Shown here piece after piece: positions 5,830 through 8,254 of a stretch of 8,254 bases of DNA. A program made the position numbers and the translations under genes. Origin of the DNA: Blastocatellia bacterium. Its GTDB lineage: Bacteria > Acidobacteriota > Blastocatellia > Pyrinomonadales > Pyrinomonadaceae. Where the stretch lies: NCBI GenBank assembly GCA_003175865.1, contig PSRF01000100.1, forward strand, positions 1 to 8,254, written 5' to 3'. Within the stretch, counting starts at the first letter, position 1. Every line of letters begins with the position of its first letter. The notes under the pieces are model-generated. The model searched no databases. It was not told where the DNA came from and saw nothing but the letters and a program-made list of their open reading frames with translations.

Positions 5830-6885
5830 ATGAGTCAGAGCAAAACAGCTGGAGATCTCGCAACTCTTGTGAAGGGCCGACTCGTCGGTGACGCTTCAGT
5901 TCCTATCGAAGGCATCGCGGATCTGGAGAACGCTGGCGAACGGGAAATAGCATACGTCGATAACGAAAAATTCTTTGCAATCGCTGAACAAAGTACTGCT
6001 TCATGTCTGCTAGTAGCGGCAACAGCTTTGTCCTCCGTGGCCTTTAGGGCCCCGGCGATCATTGAAGTTGCGAATCCGAAACTTGCATTCTCTTTAATTG
6101 CACAGGTCCTCTATCCGCCTGTACAACGAGAGCCAGGAATTCATCCGACAGCAGTTGTTGCCGAATCCGCGCAGATTGGATCTAGTGCTTTTGTTGGTCC
6201 ACATGCGTGTGTTGGTGAATACGCGAGAGTCGGAACCAACACTCGAATCGAGTCAGGGGCTGTTATTGGTGCGAACGTCGAAGTTGGCAACGAGTGTGTG
6301 ATCCATCCAAACGTCGTTTTGTATGATGGTGTCTCAGTCGGAAATCGCGTGATTCTTCATGCGGCCGTCTGCATTGGAGCCGATGGTTTCGGGTACGTCC
6401 GCAATAACATGGGGTACCACAAGTTTCCCCAGATCGGAACGGTAGTTATCGAAGATGACGTCGAAGTTGGTGCTCATACTTGCATTGATCGCGCGGCGTT
6501 GGGTCGCACGCGCATCGGACGTGGAACAAAACTCGACAACATGGTCCACGTGGGCCATAACTGTGACATTGGCGAGCGAGTGGTGATTGCAGCTCAGACC
6601 GGCATTAGTGGCAGTGTTGTTATTGAAGATGACGCGGTTATTGGTGGCCAAGTCGGCTTCGGCGATCACACTCGAGTTCAAAAAGGTGCGGTGATTGGAT
6701 CGAAGGCCGGTATATTGCCGGGCAAAATCGTGAGGCCTGGTGTTTGGTGGGGCATTCCTATCCAACCTCTGGATGAATACAAACGAATGAATGCACATCT
6801 TGGCCGATTGGGCCAGATGCGAGAAGAGATCAAGCAGCTAAAACAGGAACTCGTCGAATTGCGCGAGAGACTTAAAGAAAAATAG
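5830..6885 (+). CDS. lpxD: UDP-3-O-(3-hydroxyacyl)glucosamine N-acyltransferase
   Basis: This enzyme catalyses the third lipid A step, adding a second 3-hydroxyacyl chain to the 2-amino group of UDP-3-O-acylglucosamine. The 351-aa length is close to the usual 340-350. The N-terminal uridine-binding domain spans ~1-100. The left-handed beta-helix of hexapeptide repeats follows (~103-305, beginning IHPTAVV), with GADGFGYV at 183-190. The catalytic His is His243 in DNMVHVGHNC (E. coli His239). The C-terminus (~318-351) is a charged helix rich in Leu heptads, the region that contacts ACP in the known family. It starts 7 nt after the preceding stop codon. GGGAGAGG lies too far upstream (about 20 nt) to be a normal Shine-Dalgarno, so translational coupling is likely. 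It converges on lpxB. Confidence 0.97.
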   Translation: MSQSKTAGDLATLVKGRLVGDASVPIEGIADLENAGEREIAYVDNEKFFAIAEQSTASCLLVAATALSSVAFRAPAIIEVANPKLAFSLIAQVLYPPVQREPGIHPTAVVAESAQIGSSAFVGPHACVGEYARVGTNTRIESGAVIGANVEVGNECVIHPNVVLYDGVSVGNRVILHAAVCIGADGFGYVRNNMGYHKFPQIGTVVIEDDVEVGAHTCIDRAALGRTRIGRGTKLDNMVHVGHNCDIGERVVIAAQTGISGSVVIEDDAVIGGQVGFGDHTRVQKGAVIGSKAGILPGKIVRPGVWWGIPIQPLDEYKRMNAHLGRLGQMREEIKQLKQELVELRERLKEK

Positions 6886-6909
6886 GACGCTTGTGCCTTG
6901 CCGTTAGCC

Positions 6910-6975
6910 GTCTGGTCCCGACAGACTACGCCGATGCTCAAATCTTCATTCTGAGTAGTCTGTGCCATCTGTGGC
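6910..6975. repeat. REP-like inverted repeat at the lpxD/lpxB junction
   Basis: ACAGACTAC (6921-6929) and GTAGTCTGT (6955-6963) are perfect 9-bp complements with a 25-nt loop. A further GTCTG (6910-6914) can pair with CAGAC (6922-6926) instead, giving three interacting arms. The right arm runs on into CTGTGCCATCTGTGG. It lies where two operons converge and may act as a terminator, though no T-run follows. Its right half is inside the lpxB reading frame. From memory, CACAGATGGCACAGA-like sequence recurs between genes in several environmental phyla, so it may belong to a dispersed family. Confidence 0.5.
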
Positions 6976-8145
6976 TTCCGAGTTACCCCATTCTCGCAAA
7001 GCTTTCCACACAGACTGCGCTGCGCGTTGAGATGCACCAGGTTCACCAAGCTTATGCGCAACCTCACGAAGTCGCTCTCGTATGGCCTTGTTTTCATCCG
7101 TATTCAACAAGCGCAACATCTCCGCGGTTAATCTTTCACCGTCCAAATCATCCTGCATGAGCTCAGTGACTACTCGTCGTCCTGCGACCAGATTCACGAG
7201 GCCGAAATGCTCAACCGTGATCAGTCGACCAAGAGTGTGCCAGTTGATTGGCGACTCTTTGTAGACAATCACCATTGGCGTTTCGAGTAGTGCTGCTTCC
7301 AACGTTGCAGTGCCGCTCGCAATCGCCGCAGCGTCTGAAGCGGCCAGTGCCTCTCTAGTCTCACCTTGAATGAGCTTCAGTGAATCGACATCGATGTGGT
7401 TGGCGGAAATGATTTCAGTAGTCTCAGCGACTGTGCAACTTGGAGCAACTGCTACGAGAAACTGAAGCTCGGGCCGGATACGCTGGAGGCGAGTAATGGC
7501 GTCGAGCATTGGTGGAAGAATGCGTTCTAACTCTTTGTGTCGACTCCCTGGCAGGAAAGACACGATTGGGCGTGCTGGATCGAGATTGTGCCGACGACAA
7601 AACTGATCACGCGTTTTGTGAGTATGCACCTCGCCAGCAAGTGGGTGGCCCACAAACTCGACATGCTCAACCCCGCGCGACTCATACCATTCAGCTTCGA
7701 ACGGAAGTATTGACAGCAACAGATCAACGTCGCGTTTGATGTTCTTAACTCGCCGCGGACGCCATGCCCACAATTGTGGACTGATGTAGTAGACCACTTT
7801 CAGTCCGCGGCGACGGAGTGCAGCAGCCAGTCGCAAATTGAACTCGGGCCAGTCGACTAGAATGACTGCATTTGGTGAACGGGAGATTGCCGCGTTCTTC
7901 AATTTCCGAAACGCGCGCAGAAATCTTGGCAACACACGTCCGACTTCAACGATGCCCATGATTGCGAGGTCATCGGAGTTCACGATGCTCTCAACGCCGG
8001 CAGCTCTCATCAGCGGACCAGTCGAGCCGAAACAATGGAAATCGATCTCAGGTGCCGTAGTGTGAAGAGCCTTGACGAGGGCGGCGGCATGAGCATCACC
8101 GCTTGGCTCACCCGCCACGAACATGAGGTCTAATCGTTTGGTCAC
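6946..8145 (-). CDS. lpxB: Lipid-A-disaccharide synthase
   Basis: A GT19-family glycosyltransferase that couples UDP-2,3-diacylglucosamine to lipid X, forming the beta-1,6 disaccharide of lipid A at the inner membrane. The 399-aa length is slightly above the typical ~380. Conserved blocks are AGEPSGD (11-17), DWPEFN with Asp98 (the catalytic Asp98 of E. coli), SPQLWAWR (122-129), PGSRHKE with Arg202, and ASGTATLEAAL with the following PMVIVYK (276-296) in the nucleotide-binding half. The start is GTG at 8145, giving MTKRLDLMFVAGEP; no Shine-Dalgarno is visible. The last ~11 residues (SEATDGTDYSE) go beyond the conserved family and are encoded by the REP-like element. It stands alone in the window, convergent to lpxD rather than following lpxA as in E. 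coli. Confidence 0.97.
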   Translation of the reverse strand: MTKRLDLMFVAGEPSGDAHAAALVKALHTTAPEIDFHCFGSTGPLMRAAGVESIVNSDDLAIMGIVEVGRVLPRFLRAFRKLKNAAISRSPNAVILVDWPEFNLRLAAALRRRGLKVVYYISPQLWAWRPRRVKNIKRDVDLLLSILPFEAEWYESRGVEHVEFVGHPLAGEVHTHKTRDQFCRRHNLDPARPIVSFLPGSRHKELERILPPMLDAITRLQRIRPELQFLVAVAPSCTVAETTEIISANHIDVDSLKLIQGETREALAASDAAAIASGTATLEAALLETPMVIVYKESPINWHTLGRLITVEHFGLVNLVAGRRVVTELMQDDLDGERLTAEMLRLLNTDENKAIRERLREVAHKLGEPGASQRAAQSVWKALREWGNSEATDGTDYSE

Positions 8146-8254
8146 TAGTTGAATGATAGCAAAGTTGCGTGATGAAGCTGGGCGTACTAGTCACCCACAG
8201 TCGATATATCATTTATCAATTGACACTCATCATTTTTCATTCTTGTCAAAGCCT
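8146..8254. other. Upstream region of lpxB at the window edge
   Basis: No coding sequence is visible in these 109 nt. TTGACA (8220-8225) and TGTCAA (8244-8249) form a perfect 6-bp inverted repeat with an 18-nt AT-rich spacer. The minus-strand copy could be a -35 box for lpxB, but no good -10 lies at the right distance. ACTAGTCACC (8186-8195) mirrors GGTCACTAGT (8140-8149) with one mismatch. These may be chance. Confidence 0.3.

Overview
The window is chromosomal DNA of a Gram-negative (diderm) bacterium. It carries three enzymes of the lipid A (Raetz) pathway, one tRNA, a phosphoacceptor protein without a kinase domain, and two adjacent radical SAM genes. The moderate base composition, the scattered short operons, and a tetraether-synthase-like radical SAM protein near lipid A genes fit an Acidobacteriota-type genome, perhaps Blastocatellia. 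That placement is inference; no taxonomic marker is present.

Layout from left to right. A 3'-truncated tRNA-Gln(CUG) lies on the minus strand with a good sigma70-type promoter. Next, on the plus strand, is a 106-aa protein that is essentially only a histidine-kinase dimerisation/phosphoacceptor (DHp) domain. Converging on it are two minus-strand radical SAM genes, probably co-transcribed. The first is a 655-aa protein with the architecture of tetraether/membrane-spanning lipid synthases (Tes/MSS-like): an N-terminal CxxC...CxxHG motif, a central CxxxCxxC, and two C-terminal Cys groups. The second is a 303-aa radical SAM protein with a Cys-rich C-terminal auxiliary-cluster motif. The leader of the pair holds a promoter candidate and competing GGCCGC/GCGGCC pairings that look like an attenuator.

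A 368-nt divergent intergenic region separates this pair from a plus-strand operon: lpxA, a secreted DUF2225-like Cys-rich protein, and lpxD. Converging on lpxD from the right is lpxB. LpxA O-acylates UDP-GlcNAc, LpxD N-acylates the deacetylated product, and LpxB joins UDP-diacylglucosamine to lipid X. The usual partners lpxC, lpxH and fabZ are not in the window. The lpxD/lpxB junction holds a REP-like element with three complementary arms, which also encodes the last residues of LpxB.

Taken together the window is about the cell envelope: lipid A synthesis on the right and, if the family assignment holds, C-C coupling of lipid alkyl chains on the left. The most interesting parts are the radical SAM pair with its structured leader and the orphan DHp protein.
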